Positions 28,301-43,300 of a stretch of 64,000 nucleotides of DNA are shown here, one piece after another. Below the pieces are notes generated by a model. The model did no database searches and had not been told where the DNA came from. It worked only from the letters and a program-made list of their open reading frames with translations. This stretch comes from Crotophaga sulcirostris (taxonomy: Eukaryota; Chordata; Aves; Cuculiformes; Crotophagidae): contig VYZB01000537.1 in the NCBI GenBank assembly GCA_013397455.1, positions 253,458 through 317,457 of the forward strand, written 5' to 3'. The stretch's first letter is position 1, and the number at the start of each line of letters is the position of its first letter. Made by a program: the position numbers and the translations under genes.

Positions 28301-31300
28301 AGCAACGACTTCTGGAGGAGGATCATGTTTATTCACAGCAGCAACCTGTTCCCACAGTTTAGGGGCAAAAGAAAGAAGAACAGTGATGTAATTGTCTCCA
28401 GCTGCAACACGCTTCGCAGATCACTATGAGTAACGATGGCTTCATATTTATGAGGGTCAGTCTTTGCATTTGGCTCGTCTGCGAGCACTCTGCTGCATAA
28501 TTCTTTTCTGGAGATTTAAGGACAGTTTGATAGATGGATGGAAGGCAGCCAGACGTAGCTCACCATCTTTAATATATTCAGCCTTTTACTGGAAAGAAAA
28601 CAGGATGCCGCATAAGATGCAAAGTAATTTTGCTTAGGTTTTAATTATCCATTAATTTGCATCCTCTCAGTCCTGGTGGAAGATGCTGAACTTAGGGACT
28701 GAAGTCTTTTATTTATTCGTCAGAAGAGGAATAGAATGGGCATTAACGAAGTGAGAAAACTGCAGTTTTCTCCTAACAATGCATTTCTGTCTTTCCTTGA
28801 AGAAGGAGCACTCAAACACCAAGGATTCCCTCCACCCATTCTGTTGAAAGCTCTATTGAGGGCACTGACTACTAATGAGCTGTATATTTTTTGGCATTAT
28901 TAATTTGTTCCTCAGTGGGTAGCATTAAGAACTACTGAGTCATTTCATGTAAACCATCAACTATCAGCTAGGCAACACTGCTGCAAAATACGTTGTTAGA
29001 CCCAATGACAGCCATGCCCATATTAGCAAGGAGCATGGGGCAACAGCAGTGGACTTTTAAAGCAAAACATTCTGTACTCAGGACTCAATGTCCACGCTAT
29101 GTGGGGGCAGTGGGGGATGTGAGCTCATGTCATTCTAGCTCCAGTGTGGTCCTTTGCTCTCAGTCAGTGGTTAGGAGCACACTGGGTGCATCCTGGTGCA
29201 CATCATCTAGTTAAGGTTAGTCCCAAAGAAGTCTAGTTCATACGTTGCAAGAATATTCCACAATGAGAACCAAGCATGGCAAGCCAAGAAAATAGGAGTT
29301 TCACTTCAAAACTGCACTTGTGACCTAAACTACAGCCTTTCTGTATATACATTTTGTGTCTTAGTAAGACAGAAGAGCTGGTGCCTCCAAATTCAGTTTG
29401 ACAAGAGAATTTACGAGGCTAGAGTAGACACCCTAAAATAACCTGAGGAAAGGATTTCGTGAAATAACTTTGATCATCCAAAAGTTAAGCACTAGTCTAA
29501 ACCAGACATCCAGGCTTACTTTAACAGTCCATAGAGGAGGAAAGATTTCTTTATATATATTAAAAATTTTACAGGAAGTAAACCAGATTACCACATAATC
29601 ACTTACTGGAAAGATAGGAAGGGTCTTTTTATCAGGGAGTGTGGGTATAGGATGAGGGGGAATTGTTTTAAGCTGAAAGAGGGGAGATTTACATGAGATA
29701 TTAGGAAGAACTGTTTTCTTGTGAGGGTGTGAGGCACTGGCACATGTTGCCCTGGGAAGTCCTGGCTGCCCCACCCCTAGAGATATTCAAGGGCAGGCTG
29801 GATGGGGTTTCAAGTAACCTCATGCAGTGTGAAGTGTCCCTGCCCATGGCAGGAGGGTGGGAACTGGATGGGCTTTAAGGTTCCCTTTCAACCCAAACCA
29901 TTCTTTGATTCTATAATACAAAAAGTAAAAAAACCATCTATCTAGGTGGGGTAAATCACACTCTGGTACAACCCCTTCTCTATGATCATTATAGGGAGAG
30001 CCTGGCATTGAACAAGAACCCTAATATTTATGCAGTTAAAGTTAGGAGCAATGAATTTCCTGTAAGGATCATTTTTAAAGGAAATCCAATCCCACTTGGC
30101 GGCTGTTAATCTCAACAGTTCTAGCATGGCTTCGGCCCAAGTACTACGTGCAGCAACCAAATTGCAGTAAAAGCAGTGCAAGAGGGAGAGGTTTCTATAA
30201 CAATGGAAACTTGCTGTAAGCTGTCTGAGCAGGTGTTTTTGGGGAGCAGATTTTACAGTGAAAGCTGAATAGAGTAGAGCTGCAAACAAGCATCATAACT
30301 TCCAGAGTTGACTTTGCTGTACGAGACACTAAAATGATCCAAAACCGATATTTTAGAAGTAGCACAGTGGTTATCACTTCAGAGTATTTAATGGATAAAT
30401 TTAATAGAGTCATAGAATTATAGAATGGTTTGAGTTGGAAGGAACTTTAAAGCCCATCAGTTCCAACTCCCTGCCATGGGCAGGGACACCTCCCTCTGGA
30501 TCAGGTTGCTCACAGCCCCATCCAACCTGGCCTTGAACACCTCCAGGGATGGAGCTTCCACAGCATCTCTTGAGAATCTGCGCCAGTGCCTTGCCACCAC
30601 AATTTCATCCTAATATCGAATCTAAATCTCCCCTCTTCATCGTAAAACTGTTTTCTGTTTAGATTGGTTAGTTGAGTAACAATGTCTGCTAAGTAAATTT
30701 CTTCACTGAGCAAAGCTTTTAGGTAACCTTTGCATTTTCTCATACCACAACTGCTCCAGAAATTCTGTAGATTTACATCTGGATTTAAAAGCAGAAATCT
30801 ATGAATTTGTAGCCAGTCTTGGGGATTGAAATGTGGGAGATTTGTCACACACAGATGACTACAAAGCTACATTTGCATGCACGGTGTTTTATATTCATTA
30901 TTTAGAAAAATTCTATAATGATAGGTGTTTACATACCTTTTCTTCCACGGAAATCTTCTTGAGATCCAGTTCAGTTAGTTGGAGTAACATGAAAATCACC
31001 CAGAGCCAATAATCTGTTTGCTCCTAGAGAACAAAATTTTCACTTGGACAAAGTACTTAACTTCATCAATCTAATATTTAATTTCCATTGGTTGAGAGTA
31101 AATTGGTCTTAATACATTGCAACATGCAAAGCTTTTTACCCTGAAGGATGAAGCTTTTTACCCTGAAGCTTTTTACACACAACGAACTGACCCCCCAACC
31201 ATAAACTCAGCTTCTGCAACAAGAGCTAAAAGTCTGCAATATCTTGTTCAAAAGGTCAGGATGGGAATTAAAAATCACCACCACACCCATTGAAATACCA

Positions 31301-34300
31301 ACAAAGACTGCTGGAGAATCATAGAAGGGTCTGGGTTGGAAGGGATCTTAAAGACCATCCGGTTCCAACCCCCCTACCATGGGCAGGGACATCTTCCACC
31401 AGATCAGGCTACTCAAGGCCCCATCCAGCCTGGCCTTGAAAACCTCCAGGGATGGGACATTCCTGACTCCTCTAGGCAACCTGTGCCAGTGTCTCACCAC
31501 TCTCATCATGAAGAATTTCTTCCTAATGTCCTGTCCAAATCTTCCCACTTCCAAATTAAAGCCATTCCCCCTCGTCCTATCAAACCAAAAGTATTATCTA
31601 TACTGGGATTATGCAATAAACTATGGTTAATATTTTTAATGTTAGTAGTACTGCAGGAATTTCAACAGATACTTTGCACTATAAATTTGTCATCGCACAT
31701 TGCTCTTAATTCTGAGACAAGAAAAAAGAATAATTTAAAAGCAAATTAAAAACTGACACTGACAAGTTCATAAAGCATGTTAGTTCTAAAGCCAGTAAGG
31801 TCCAGTTAAAATCACTGAAATTCAGACAGGTGTCTTAAGATGACTGTTGTTTGTGTGAATTATTAAAACAGCAATTGAAAGGAACAGGATCATACTTTGT
31901 TTAGGGAAAGGACATCTAAACCGAAAAAAGCTTTTGGATTACAGAGGTCCAGGTGCTGCCTATTTCGGGTATTTTTTCATGTTAATTTCATTGTGTGCCA
32001 CAACAAACCATTCTCCTGAAAGCCAACACCAAACTGTCAATTCCAGGAAGGAGAAGATAAACCATGAACATTTTTCTTCTCTCTGACATTGGAAATCACT
32101 GTAAAATTTAAACATAATTTAGGAATCGCTAAAGTCAGGGTAGAAACATCTTTGATCACTCAGGACAAATTGCAAATGCAGGGTCAAAGTCAGAATTTCT
32201 GATATTTTGCCATTGCCATTGTTGTTTATAAAATGGATATTTAACTCATTAATTGAGGAATAGTATGGGAGCCATAAATGAGAACTGAGTCAATCCTAAA
32301 GACGAAGAGGGACACATGTCCTGAAACACGTGATTTTAAAAGGGGTACTATTAAGTTCCTTTGACTTTTCCCAGGAACATTTGAGCACAGAGCGTCAAAG
32401 GAAACAAAAATGGGATCTTTTTCCATAGAAGAATCATGGCATACAGTGAGTATAAACATGTAAATGGATTCACAAATGGAATTACATAAAATTCATGGAT
32501 TTACTACATGGGTATTAAGCATCATGATTCACATGCAGCTATGGTTCAGAAAAAGGTGAGTGACCATGCCAGAGAAACCATCACCCATTATCTCTTGTGC
32601 TCATTCCCTGAAATGACCTGGCCACTCAGAGATAGAAACTGAGGCTAAATGGATTTTGATGTGATCCAAAACACCAGTTCTAGCTTCTTTTTTTGGCTTT
32701 CTCTTTAGTTCTTTCTTACCTGTACAGGATTTTTTAAGAGATTTAACACTCTGAGGAGAGGGAGATCTTCAATCCATTTAAGTTCACCGAGCTCAGCAAT
32801 CTAATTAGTGACAGAAACAGAGCATAAATCAGCAGCAACAAAATCCATGCTAACTATGGTAAAAAAAGTATTTTAATCCCTGCTTTTAAAATCTGGACAT
32901 AAAAAAAATATCATTATACTCACAAAATGGGCGTACATGTTAACTGCATTCAATAAGGCACTTCTAGTCACAAAAGGCAGACAACTTGGATGTTAACCAG
33001 AGCAGCACTATAATACAGACAGCAATTTCAAACCACCTGCGTTTTTCCAGTTCTTTCAAATGTCAAGCCCTAACACATTTAGCTTTTATGTGGCTGATGT
33101 GCTTAAGTGCAGCAATTCTGCCATTATATTTGCGCTTCAGTTGACTAGCAAAAAAAAATTTATTCTAAGAAGAGTTTCTTTTCACTGGAGCTCAAGTTCA
33201 TCCCACCTAACTTGCAGCACTTGACTGAAAAACATCAGCATAGTTGTCCTTGGCTGCTTGTGTCCAGAGGTTGATGCATTCCACTTAAGGTCCCATTTAT
33301 CCACAAAGGAAACCTGGGCTGGTTGCACTCAGGTACATCAGATGAGCATTAGAAGTTCACGTGGGGATTAATCAAAGTCTGTGCGCCAAAAGCAAAGTCA
33401 CACTAGAGGCGCTCGTGCTCGACCCTGAGTGAACAGTTGCAAGGTTTTCAGTTAAAACAAAACAAGTCAAACAGAATTCACGTCGCTTTATTTTAGCCAT
33501 CTGATACGTTAGCCCAAGTTAGTTGCTTAACCTCCCCTTATAATCGGTGGAGAGAGGCAGTTCCAGAGGTCATCTGATCCGTGGTAGGTTGGGATGGATG
33601 TCCTTGTACCTGTTTTCCCTCCACTGCTTGAAGACTGAACGTAGAAGACTTCAGATTCCATCCCTAACTTATACGCAGCTGATGTAAAGTGTGTCAATAG
33701 AAAAAGAAACCTCAATAGGGGCCACAAAGATGATCAGAGTGTAGGACCATCTCTGCTATGAGGACAGGCTGAGACAGTTGGGGTTGTTCAGTCTGGAGAA
33801 GCGGAGGTTCTGGGGAGACCTTAAAGCAGCCTTTCAGTACTGAAAGGGGTTCCAGGAAAGCTGGGGAGGGGCTCTTGATCAGGGAGTGCAGGGACAGGAT
33901 GAGGGGGAATGGTTTTAATGTGAAAAAGGGGAGATTGAGATGAGATCTTAGGAAGAAATGTTTTGCTGTGAGGGTGGGGAGGCACTGGCACAGGTTGCCC
34001 AGAGAAGTGGAGGTGTTCAAGGCCAGGTTGGATGGGGCTGTGAGCAACCTGATCCAGTGGGAGGTGTCCCTGCCCATGGCAAGGGGTTGGAACTGGACGA
34101 TCGTTAAGATCTGTTCCAATCCAAACCATTCTATGACTCTATAGCCTATCTACCCAATACTCATTTTGAGATAACAAGAAGCCCACTGTGGAACAGTATT
34201 GACCAAGTTAAATGTCATTTGGGTGGATTTTTTAAATAAATCACGGAATGCCAACTGTCAACATTTGAAAATCACTGAACATGTATAAGAGAGACACGGT

Positions 34301-37300
34301 TTGCAGACAAATCCATCATGCCCATTTTTGAAAAATCAAGCCTTTAAGATCATTCTGGGTGGTAGCAAGCTGAAGTAACTCAGATCTTTCTGTATTGATT
34401 CATTAAAATTCTCTTTAAGTTATTCTTCAGAAGGAAATGTTCAAAAAATGGAGACTCATTAAACAGTTTCAATAACATCATTAAAAAAGGCAAATTTTGA
34501 TGAGGTAAAATTAATAGCTTTTGCGTGCTGTAAAGAATAGTGGAAACTATATGAGGCAATGGAAGTGCTGTCATTAATGCTAATAGCAACCATACTATTA
34601 GTTAGTTTCCTGTCTTGTGCAATTGATGTACCTTTAAATGTCAGCCTGAGCACAGTGTGAGAAAAAGAATTCATAGCGTCTTGAAATAATTCCTCTAAAT
34701 GTATCTTGCAAGTGGGGAAAAATGACAGAAAATGTTCAATTTCAGGGTTATATTTTCATTACTTATTTTCTTAGATTTCCTTTGCATATGCAGATCTGCC
34801 TTTGATGTCAAGATGATTCATGAACTGATGGTCTTTTCAGTTAAGGACCCAGGAAGATCAATATCAAAAGCATTATTGGGCTTCAAAATTCAAATACAAA
34901 TGAGCTGGATTGTGTCATTGTATTTCCAGCGAAAATTCACTGCATAACAAAAGCCACTTTATAATAGAGTACATGCAGTTCTGCCTTAGAGAAAGTTTCC
35001 AGCTGAGAGCACAGAAGAATATGTGGTCATAAAATTGGGTTGAGAGGTATTAGCAAATCCTCTTGAGGCCTGGCAGTAGAAAAGCTGTGATGTAAGTAAA
35101 GATCCTCAAGAATAATCAAGCTGAAAAAGCTGCATAGTCATCCCTATCTTATCCACTCAAGGGAGCACTGTTAGTTCTTTATGTCCATGAGCACTAAATA
35201 CTACAGAAGTGATACCCACATAAAGATAAACCCACCTAGCACTATTAAATAAGGCCTGGGGAGGACACTGAATCAGCATGTGAAACAGAATTGGAGTGAA
35301 AGACCAAAGGCAAAAATGTCCTCTTTTCTAATATTCATTTCTTGCAGTGTTGTAAGTTTTTTTGATTAAGCCTTAAAGGGGCTGAATTTAAGAAAACAAC
35401 AAAAAATCATGCATTCTTAGAAAAAGCTGAGGTCAATATATACGTTACCTGGTTATCCTCTAGGTTTATCATCTCAAGCAGTTCGTGTTCCTCCAAGCCT
35501 TCTAGACTAGTTATCTTATTGCTTGATAGATCCAGCTTCTGTAGCGTTTTCAAGCTGTTCAACCCAGTTATCTTCTCAATCCGGTTAGAGCTCTAAAAAG
35601 AAATGAAAACATACAAACTGTTGATAAAGTTCTACAGATGGAAAAAAACATCCCTGAGGAAGCAGAGAGTTCAATTTATTATGATGGAATTACAGAATCA
35701 CAGAATCGTTAAGGTTGGCAAAGACCTCTAAGATCTTTAAGTCTAACTCTCAGTCCAACCCCACCGTGCCTACTAAACCGTGTCCCAGAGTGCCACAGCC
35801 ACACATTTTTGAACCTCTCCAGGGATGGTGACTTCACCGCTTCCCTGGGCAGCCTCTTCCAGTGCTTCACCACTCTTTCAGTAAAGAATTTCTTCCTAAT
35901 ATCCAACCTGAACCTGCCCTGGTGCAACTTGAGGCCATTTTCTCTTGTCCTATCACTTGTCACTTGAGAGAAGAGACCAACACCCACCTCATTACAACCT
36001 CCTTTCAGGAGCTGCAGAGACCGATGAGGTCTCCCCTCAGCCTCCTCTTCTCCAGAATAAACAACCCCAGTTCCCACAGCCACTCCCCAGAACCCCTGGG
36101 CTCCAGACCCTTCGACAGCTCCATTCCCCTGCTCAGACGCGCTCCAGTCCCTCAAGGTCTTTCTTGTAGTGAGGGGTCCAAAACTAAATCCAGGATTCAA
36201 GGTGCAGTCAGCAGTCCAGGGGGACGATCCCTTCCCTACTCCTGCTGGACCCACCATGGCTGATCCAAGCCAGGATGCTTTGGACCTTCTTGGCAACCTG
36301 GGCCACTGCTCATGTTCATTTTTGAACATCCTATTACAAACAGGTCTTTTATGCAACAACCCCATCTTCATCTTGAGATGACATATTACAGCTTTCCATA
36401 CTGCTCAATGAAAAAAGTATCGACTGATTAACTTATCTTCAACTCACCTTGAAGAGCAGAGAGAGACAACAGCAATAAAAAGAGCTCTAACATTCTTTTA
36501 AAGTTGATACTGAGTAAAAGATACTCTTGTCATTATCCCACTCAAAATTTAGAAAGACATATGCACGTAAAATTGTAGAATATATATACATAAATACATA
36601 GAATTTCCCTCTGTAATCACGGTTATATTTACACTTATGATTAGAGAGTAAATAATGAAAATATTAAGGTAGAACAATGCAGTGCTGTTTTCTTTAGACT
36701 CAAGGCAGTCTATAAAAATACCTTTTGGATACACAAATTCATGTTAATACATACGAAGCAAAGGCAGACTTTATTTACTGTTAGCAACAGCATGCACAGA
36801 AATGTTAAAAACTCCCATCAAACTCAGCTTACTGTAAGTTCACAGAATCATAGAATGGTTTGGGTTAGAAGGGACTTTAAAGATCACCAGTTCCAGCCCC
36901 CTGGCCATGGGCAGGGACACCTCCCACTGGATCAGGGTGCTCAAAGCCCCATCCAACCTGGCCTTGAACACCTCCAGGAATGGGGCAGCGACGACTACAC
37001 TGGGCAACCTGTACTAGTGCCTCGCCACCCTCACAGGAACAAATTTCTTACTAATATCTAATCTAAATCTCCTCTTTTTCAGTTTAAAACCTTTCCCTCC
37101 CTCATCCTATTACTGAACTCCTGCACTCCCAGATAAAGAGCACCTCTTAGCTTTCCCGTAGACAAAAGTCATCTATACTCTAACACAAGAAATAACCCGA
37201 GCTTTTGAGAACTCACAGCCAACTATTGCTGGTTTACATTCCTTCCAAACAAGGTACAGGATAGAAAACCAACATTTATCACTGGAGACAAAATGGCTTC

Positions 37301-40300
37301 ATTTCTCAGGGCCTCACCAATCATACACTTGTTTCTTCTATGAACTCCAAACAGGTATAACACGCTAGGTTCCATACTCATCTTTGCCCCAGTAGCCACA
37401 CGTGCCTAGGTGGCCTCTCAACATGATTCTTTCTGTATAACCTTGCAAGTTATGTTTTTCCATCAGCATCACCTTGTGCTGAAAGCTTAGAAGCCTCATA
37501 TTGTATTAATAAATATTTAGGAACTATTGAAATAAATAAGCCAGCTGACTCTAATGTTAATCCAGTTGTCTGTCCTTGACATTTTTCCTGACTTTTAAAT
37601 GTTTAATTAGGTTATTAATAGCACGGAGGCTCCCTCTTCTCTTCCTGTTCTTCGTTAGACCTTTGTTTAATAGGATACAGCTCAGAGCTCTACTTGCAAA
37701 ATGCCATGCAAGAGAGGCACATAAAACTGTGAACAAAAGGGATTTGTGTAGAGATCCTTTCTTGCAAAGTGTAACATTTCTAACAGTCCAGTTCATTAGA
37801 GCCACACTTGTGATTTTTTGCAAACATAAGCAGAATAAAGGCTTTTTGGTACAGCTGGGTGGTATTTACAGTTTTCAAAGCCTTTCTTCCAAACTTCAGA
37901 CTTTAGTCCTCTTTCAACCTAAAAAGCTCAAGGGAAAACAGAAAAGAAAGCTGAATCAATGGGAAGAGAGGGGATGACTGCTCCCATGGAAAAAAGAACT
38001 GCATTCTACTCTAATTAGTAAAAGAAAACGCTATGCTAAAATCTGTCTATTTACATAATTTCCACATGCCTATCTACTTTGCTAATTAAAAAAGACAAGC
38101 GGTTGTATAAATAATCATATCAGCATGTAAGAACCCAAACTGAAGAACATGTTCACATTAATAAGGCTTAGCTGTTAACACGACCTCCAAAACATTTTAC
38201 AGAGCAGATAACCATTACTAACAGAATTATTATTAGGCCTTTTAACAGATGAGGAAATCGGCGCACGCAACGGTTGAGCGGCTTACTGTCATTCTCCCTG
38301 AAGAAAGCATTTAGAGAAAAGATCTTCCTGTCAGCTTAGATTGTCACACTCCTATAGCTCATTTCAGAACTTTCAGACATGATTTTGCCAATCGGAGTTA
38401 ATCTTATCCACTAAAAATGACACAAAATTCAGTTTTATTGCCACTAAGGGCATAACTGGAAGCTACTGAAGGCAGCCTATATCTGAAACATAATTAATAT
38501 ATATTAAAAATTATAAATAATATAATAACATATAATTAAAATATATATTTGAAATATGTTGCTGAACATTAGTTGAATATATTATTCAAAACACTACTGT
38601 CCACTTTTAAGTCTGAATACCTTTCCTGAATATCAAAGCAGTAATAAGTTCACGGGCCAATCAGGCCTTGATGGGTACAGACTTTAGTTTCTCTTTTCTG
38701 TATCAGTTATTATAGAATAGAAGAAAAACCTTTAAAATTTTAAAAGGATTGGAAAAGAATATTTCTATTCTTGATAAGGGATTCATTCGCTTTACCTGAA
38801 ATATTTATGTAGGTGCTTAAAAGTAATGTACCAAATATGAGCATATTCCTATGTATAGTTTTTTGGTACTCATTTTAAAAATCCTATTAAATATTTTTTA
38901 AATTACTATTGCAAAGTAATAGTAATTTAAAGTAATTTAAAGAGTATTGAGAAGTTGCCTATTGTATTTTATACCAGCTGAATTAAATTAAAAATAGTTT
39001 CTGCTTGTGTTTTTGCACAACCTCTATATGATGGCTCATCCTATCTCAAAATAATTTAGAAGAAACATGGAACTGAGGAACACTGAGATAAGACCTGTAA
39101 AAGAGCAAGATGCCTGAAAATGAGTGTAGACATTGACAGACAGAAGTCTAGGACCAGTCAGCCTTGGCTGTCTTCATAGAATGGTTTAGGTCAAAAGGAC
39201 CTTAAAGACCATCCAGTTCCAATATCCCTGCCATGGGCAGGGGCACCTTCCACTGGATCAGGGTGCTCAAAGCCCCATCCAACCTGGCCTTGAACACTTC
39301 CAGGGAGGGGGCAGCCACCACTTCTCTGGGCAACCTGTGCTGGTGCCTCACCACCCTCATCATGAAGAATTTCTTCCTAATGTCTAATCTCAATCTTCCC
39401 CCTTCCAATTTAAAGCCGTTCCCCCCTGTCCTGTCACTAAAGGCCCTTGTAAAAGTCCCTCCCCAGGTTTCCTGGAGCCCCTTCAGGTGCTGGAAGGCTG
39501 CTCTAAGGTCTCCCTGGAGCTTTCTCTTCTCCAGGCTGAACAACCCCAACTCTCTCAGCCTGTCCTCACAGCAGAGGTGCTCCAGCCCTCGGATCATCTT
39601 CGTGGCCTCCTCTTGAACCCATTTTAAGAGTTCCATATCCTCCTTCTGTTGGGATTCACCAGGTGTCTTTGGAGAAATTCAAAACCCAGCTGGAAAAGGC
39701 CCTGAGCAAGCCCCATTTATGATGGCTCTGCTTCGAGGTGGAAGCTGGGTCAGATGAGCTTTGCAGTTCCCTTCTGACCTGTATCATTCTATGATCCTGT
39801 ATTAATAAAAAATGTGTTCAATGTTACACATATCTTTGAAATTGTGTTACGTATTTACCTTCACATTTATTAAGGCATTAATATATTGATAGAAGACAGG
39901 AAAACAAGTAGAATCACTTCTTTCTTACCAGATTGAGTATTTTGATAGGTAAATTCTGCAGGCCACTGATGGCACTGAGTCTGTTGTGTGACAAACTAAG
40001 ATGAGTCAGACTGTGACACTTTTCCAGTCCTCTTATCTCTTCGATGTTATTAACTATACAGAGGGGTTTGCATTTAAGGAAAATAACCAAACAAAAGCAA
40101 AAATTAGTAGCTAAATTAGCCAATGGAGTTGAATTTTATGCTACAGGGAGCTGGACATCAAATGCTTCACGCTAAGGAGTTTAAAATCCCAGTTGTTTAC
40201 ACTCACTCCTATTCCAGAACTTACTGCCTCCTTGTTTGGCTGACACAACTTCTTGTAGGGCAGCAGGACAAGCTAGATAAATCCTCCTCTACTTTTTGGA

Positions 40301-43300
40301 GGGGCTTTTAACCCTGATTGTTTATGTGACCTGGTTTGAAGTGCAGCCCTACAAGGTGATGTGTAGCCATAACCAGGCTGATCGCAAATCAAAAAAAGTA
40401 ATGAAAATTAGGGAATGGGAGCATGGGGAAGAAACTGCTGCTGTCAGCGTCTTGCAAAGCTATGTTGTAAATCTCTGGTCTTCTAATCAGATGTGTATGT
40501 GCAGGCTAAATGTGTTTGTTGTATGTGTTTGACTTTAACTGGGCACCAGTCACATTAAGTCACCTGTAGAATACAGGCACATGGCTGAGCCATCAGAGGA
40601 GCGCGTGATCTTTTTACTGATGGGGAGAAAATATGGCTCCAAAGTGACTTTGACCTCAAGCATTCCACACAAATTAACCAATTAATAACAGACAATAGTC
40701 CTATATGGGGATATTTCACTCTAAGTTATTCCTGCTCTAGACTGGACATCTATACTGAAAGAGGAAAGCGTATTTTAAATTAACATTAAATTCAAAAGCA
40801 GGAATAAAAGTAGTTAGGATTCCTCTCAGAAAACTGCAGCATTAACATAACTACTCAGATTACTTAAACAAAGCAGTTGCCTTTGACAACAAGCTGCCTC
40901 TGACTGCACTCTCACACTGAAGTCAATTGTAGAGGTACCTTGCTCTGAATCTCTTGCTTCACTGAAATCAGATAACTCTGATCCAGGCATCTCATTGCTT
41001 GGTGACTGAAGTCAGGCATGAAGAATTGCACTGATACTGTAGCTGGAACTAGTTACATAAAAAAACCAAAAATACAACTGAAAAAAATAGCCAGAACATG
41101 CAGGACACAAAGGCAATCACAGAAGAAAACATTTTTAATTGATTTGAGAGAATGAACTCTGCCTGCAAACAGGGGCAAGTGAGTTTTCATCCACATTTCT
41201 AGTCTTACAAGGCAGTGGCCAAATGATAACATCTTTTTTCTCTCAGTCTGAATGATATCGTAACCAAACAAAATGTAAGCTTAGCCAGGGCCAACAGAAA
41301 ACTCTTTAACAGTTGTGACTCAACTCTGTTTTTCCCAGCTGCATTCATGCATAAGGGCATCATTGTACACTAACCAAGTTCTACACTCACTGGCCTAGAT
41401 AGGAAAGGGTAGGAGAAGAAATGAGCTGGTAAGCACACATTTATCTATGTCATCTCTGTCATTTTAGAAAAGAAACCAAAACCACCCACAGGCAGTGATA
41501 TTTGACAGATATTAAATGATTTGCATACAAAATGGGACTGCTCCTCTTTCAACTGAGAAGGAAACGTTTTGGAGAGGAAAAAAAATTGTTTAAGCCATGA
41601 GCATCAATATGAGGCAGCAAGTTCTCAGCATTAAAAACTAATAAAAGCAGTTTTAGTCTTTTAATGACTCACTATAATGCTTTGTGAGATATTATTGCCC
41701 AGAAAAGTCATGGATGGCCCATCCCTGAAGGCTTTTAAGGCCAGGTTAGATGAGGCTTTGAGCAACCTGATCCAGAGGGAGGTGTCCCTGCCCATGGCAG
41801 GGGGTTGGAACTGGATGATGCTTAAAGTCCCTTCCAATCCAAACCATTCTATGGGTCTATGACACTATAAGCTGTCTTCCTTTCTGATTTGGGCGGTTTC
41901 CTCCTTGAAAACTCATTTATAAACCTGTCAGGTGTGCTTGTGTGTGCATCTGTCAGAAAGAATGTACAATGACCGTACCATCTGCATCTTAATTCACTTA
42001 ACTATGGTCAGAAATGCTCAGCTACTGTGAGAAATGTATGCCAAATATTTCTGCTACTGCATGATATTTAATACAGTATTTTCATTTACGATTACAAAGA
42101 ACAGCTTGTTTTGCCTGCCATGTCTTCAGTGAGGAGTGCTTGACATGGGTTAGGAACAGTGTCACTTTGCTATTCTGCACTCCTCAATTTTGCACTCATT
42201 TTCCTCTATTTTAGAGGGTCCTGTATGCAGGAAACAGTTTTTCTCCCCATTTCAATGGCACCTTCATTGACGAATGAAGAAATTGAGACAGCACGCTGCT
42301 GCATTGAAACCAAATGAAAAAAAATACTGATTCAGATCCACAATACAAACCTCTGATCTTTTCTCCTTTTCATTTTGCTGTATGGTTTTCACTCCGTGAC
42401 AGAAAATTAGAATTGCAAAGGGATAGTGTCTCAATGCCATTTTCTGACAAGAACCATGTCACCTGCACACCTTGTAAAACGTGTGAATAACATAACCTGG
42501 ATGCCCTGCAAATGCTTTATCTGCTTCTACATGAAAAAGGCATTGTATTAATATCGTTTGGTAATGGGCTACTTCGAGGACAAGAGAGAGAAAAAAATAC
42601 AACAGCCTGCTGTCCGTGCCTTTTCGGGGAACAGAAAATCAAGATGCAATTTATGAGGCAAAGAGGAAAGGTTCACACACCCTTGGGAAGCAATTGTAAG
42701 TGAGGCAGCATGTCAACATGAAACTCCAGGAGACCATAGAATCATAGAATTGTTTGTTTAGAAAAGACCTTAGGGATCAGTGAGTCCAACTGTACCTGGC
42801 CACTACTAAACCAGATCCCTGAGCACCACATCTGCCCATCTTTTAAACACCTCCAGGGATGGGGACTCAACCACCTCCCTGGGCAGCCTCTGCCAGGGCC
42901 TGAGAACTCTTTTGGTGAAGGGTTCGGTGAAGGGAAGTGTCTTTCAGAAAAGCAGAGGAGAATCTTTAGGGAGACTAAGAGCACTATGGAAAACCTTGGA
43001 GAAGGAAGCAATGAAGAAACTTATCTGCAATTTGATACTGATCTAATTTCTGCCAGCATAGCCTTTCTAATCCCACAAACTGGGCACCACAGTTAGAGCG
43101 TGGAAGGTGGGCAGCAGATCACCTTTACTCCGTGCACTTCCCTCAGCACCTTCCAGGAATTCATCTCTCACTTAAGGATTCTCTTTATTGTCATGGAATG
43201 GCTTTGTACTCCACAGAGCCTGGACAGTCCCTGCATAATTAGCCATGTCTAAGATTAAACAACATGCATCTTCTTCAAGTAGGGGAGCTTAGTGTTCCAA

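Noticed and set aside
35709..36371. 220-codon minus-strand open frame.
   Set aside because: It coincides with a CR1 and reads CR1 ORF2/3' UTR-derived sequence.
37557..37977. Overlapping open frames on both strands in intron 6.
   Set aside because: No homology, no splice-site support, and they overlap on both strands as chance frames do.
42265..42300. Possible fifth MIR-like patch (GAATGAAGAAATTGAGACAG).
   Set aside because: Only a short stretch resembles the MIR core and no flanking MIR sequence is present.
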